From Lactobacillaceae bacterium L1_55_11 (lineage in GTDB: Bacteria > Bacillota > Bacilli > Lactobacillales > Lactobacillaceae), in assembly GCA_029433155.1 (NCBI GenBank), contig JAQYTT010000002.1:305232-369231 (forward strand): a stretch of 64,000 bases of DNA, given 5' to 3'. Positions 63,924-64,000 of the stretch are shown piece by piece. Position numbers and translations under genes: made by a program. The notes under the pieces are model-generated. The model was given only the letters and a program-made list of their open reading frames with translations. It was not told the DNA's origin and made no database searches. Every line of letters starts with the position of its first letter. Position 1 is the stretch's first letter.

Positions 63924-64000
63924 TTGACACAACCCCAATAGGGTGCTAGACTAATAAAGTTGCTTCAGGGGGACCTGAAGCGGGTAGCACATTGAAAACT
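63924..64000 (+). promoter_or_regulatory. Strong stable-RNA promoter and leader, likely rRNA operon
   Basis: TTGACA (63924-63929), 17-bp spacer, TAGACT (63947-63952), then a leader hairpin GCTTCAGG-GGGA-CCTGAAGC (63963-63982) and ATTGAAAACT at the very end, a motif common upstream of 16S genes in lactobacilli. A second hairpin GAGATTT...AAATCTC (63903-63923) precedes the promoter. The 16S gene would start just beyond the window; a tRNA cluster is an alternative. Confidence 0.7.

Overview
The window is a gene-dense stretch of a Lactobacillaceae chromosome (low-GC Gram-positive gene content, but with a base composition near 50% GC by eye). The D-lactate dehydrogenase at 34711-35706 closely resembles, from memory, the LdhD of the Leuconostoc/Weissella/Fructobacillus/Convivina group, and methionine import is under a T-box, as is usual in Lactobacillales. 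I place the organism in or near the Leuconostoc group with moderate confidence; the species is not identified. Nearly all genes are chromosomal housekeeping genes. I see no phage, insertion sequence, plasmid or CRISPR array.

Layout. 1-40: 5' half of a tRNA-Gln(CUG) on the minus strand. 257-955: a lone GntR/UTRA repressor. 983-5429 (minus): methionine import operon metQ - M20 peptidase - metN - metI behind a strong promoter and a Met-type T-box. 5527-8422: a P-type cation ATPase behind what looks like a yybP-ykoY manganese riboswitch. 8428-9898: a small unknown protein and a convergent glycosyltransferase. 9996-13691: two paralogous fused binding-protein/permease genes for polar amino acids that appear to share one ATPase. 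13740-17576: coiA, pepF and a 2-hydroxyacid dehydrogenase. 17596-21399: Phe T-box and pheST. 21412-29952: murA, rpmE2, rlmD, murF, a serine hydrolase, cshA and folC. 29945-34648: MFS transporter, RadC-like protein, yvcK, whiA, clpP. 34711-39723: ldhD, two tandem EIIC-like membrane proteins sharing a palindrome, and an amino-acid permease. 39838-40449: secreted Apf-like wall protein behind WalR-type boxes.

40561-46067 is the conserved yqeG-yqeH-yhbY-yqeK-rsfS-yqeM-tmcAL-yceD ribosome-assembly cluster, lacking nadD. 46165-47987: two-component system. 48059-54586: yidC, a SpoU-type rRNA methylase, secG, rnr, smpB and rny (protein export and RNA turnover). 54714-55615: DUF948 and YtxH envelope proteins, the first again behind a WalR-type box. 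55639-59603: rnhC (minus), cvpA, mutS2. 59635-61085: two unrecognised genes. 61114-61494 (minus): a small YolD-like gene whose promoter contains a LexA box. 61674-63896: gmk, rpoZ, cyclophilin, S1-domain protein and an unknown. The window ends in a strong consensus promoter with a leader hairpin that looks like the start of an rRNA operon.

The most interesting material is regulatory: Mn riboswitch, two T-boxes (the Met one with a variant core), two WalR-type sites, a LexA operator inside a promoter, a palindrome shared by two EIIC paralogues, and a ribosome binding site buried in a terminator stem (coiA). Gene-level oddities are MurA with Asp in place of the catalytic Cys, a perfect 48-bp in-frame tandem duplication in rlmD, and missing nadD and rapZ at their usual sites. 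I did not find a convincing new multi-gene system; the best uncharacterised pair is 59635-61085.
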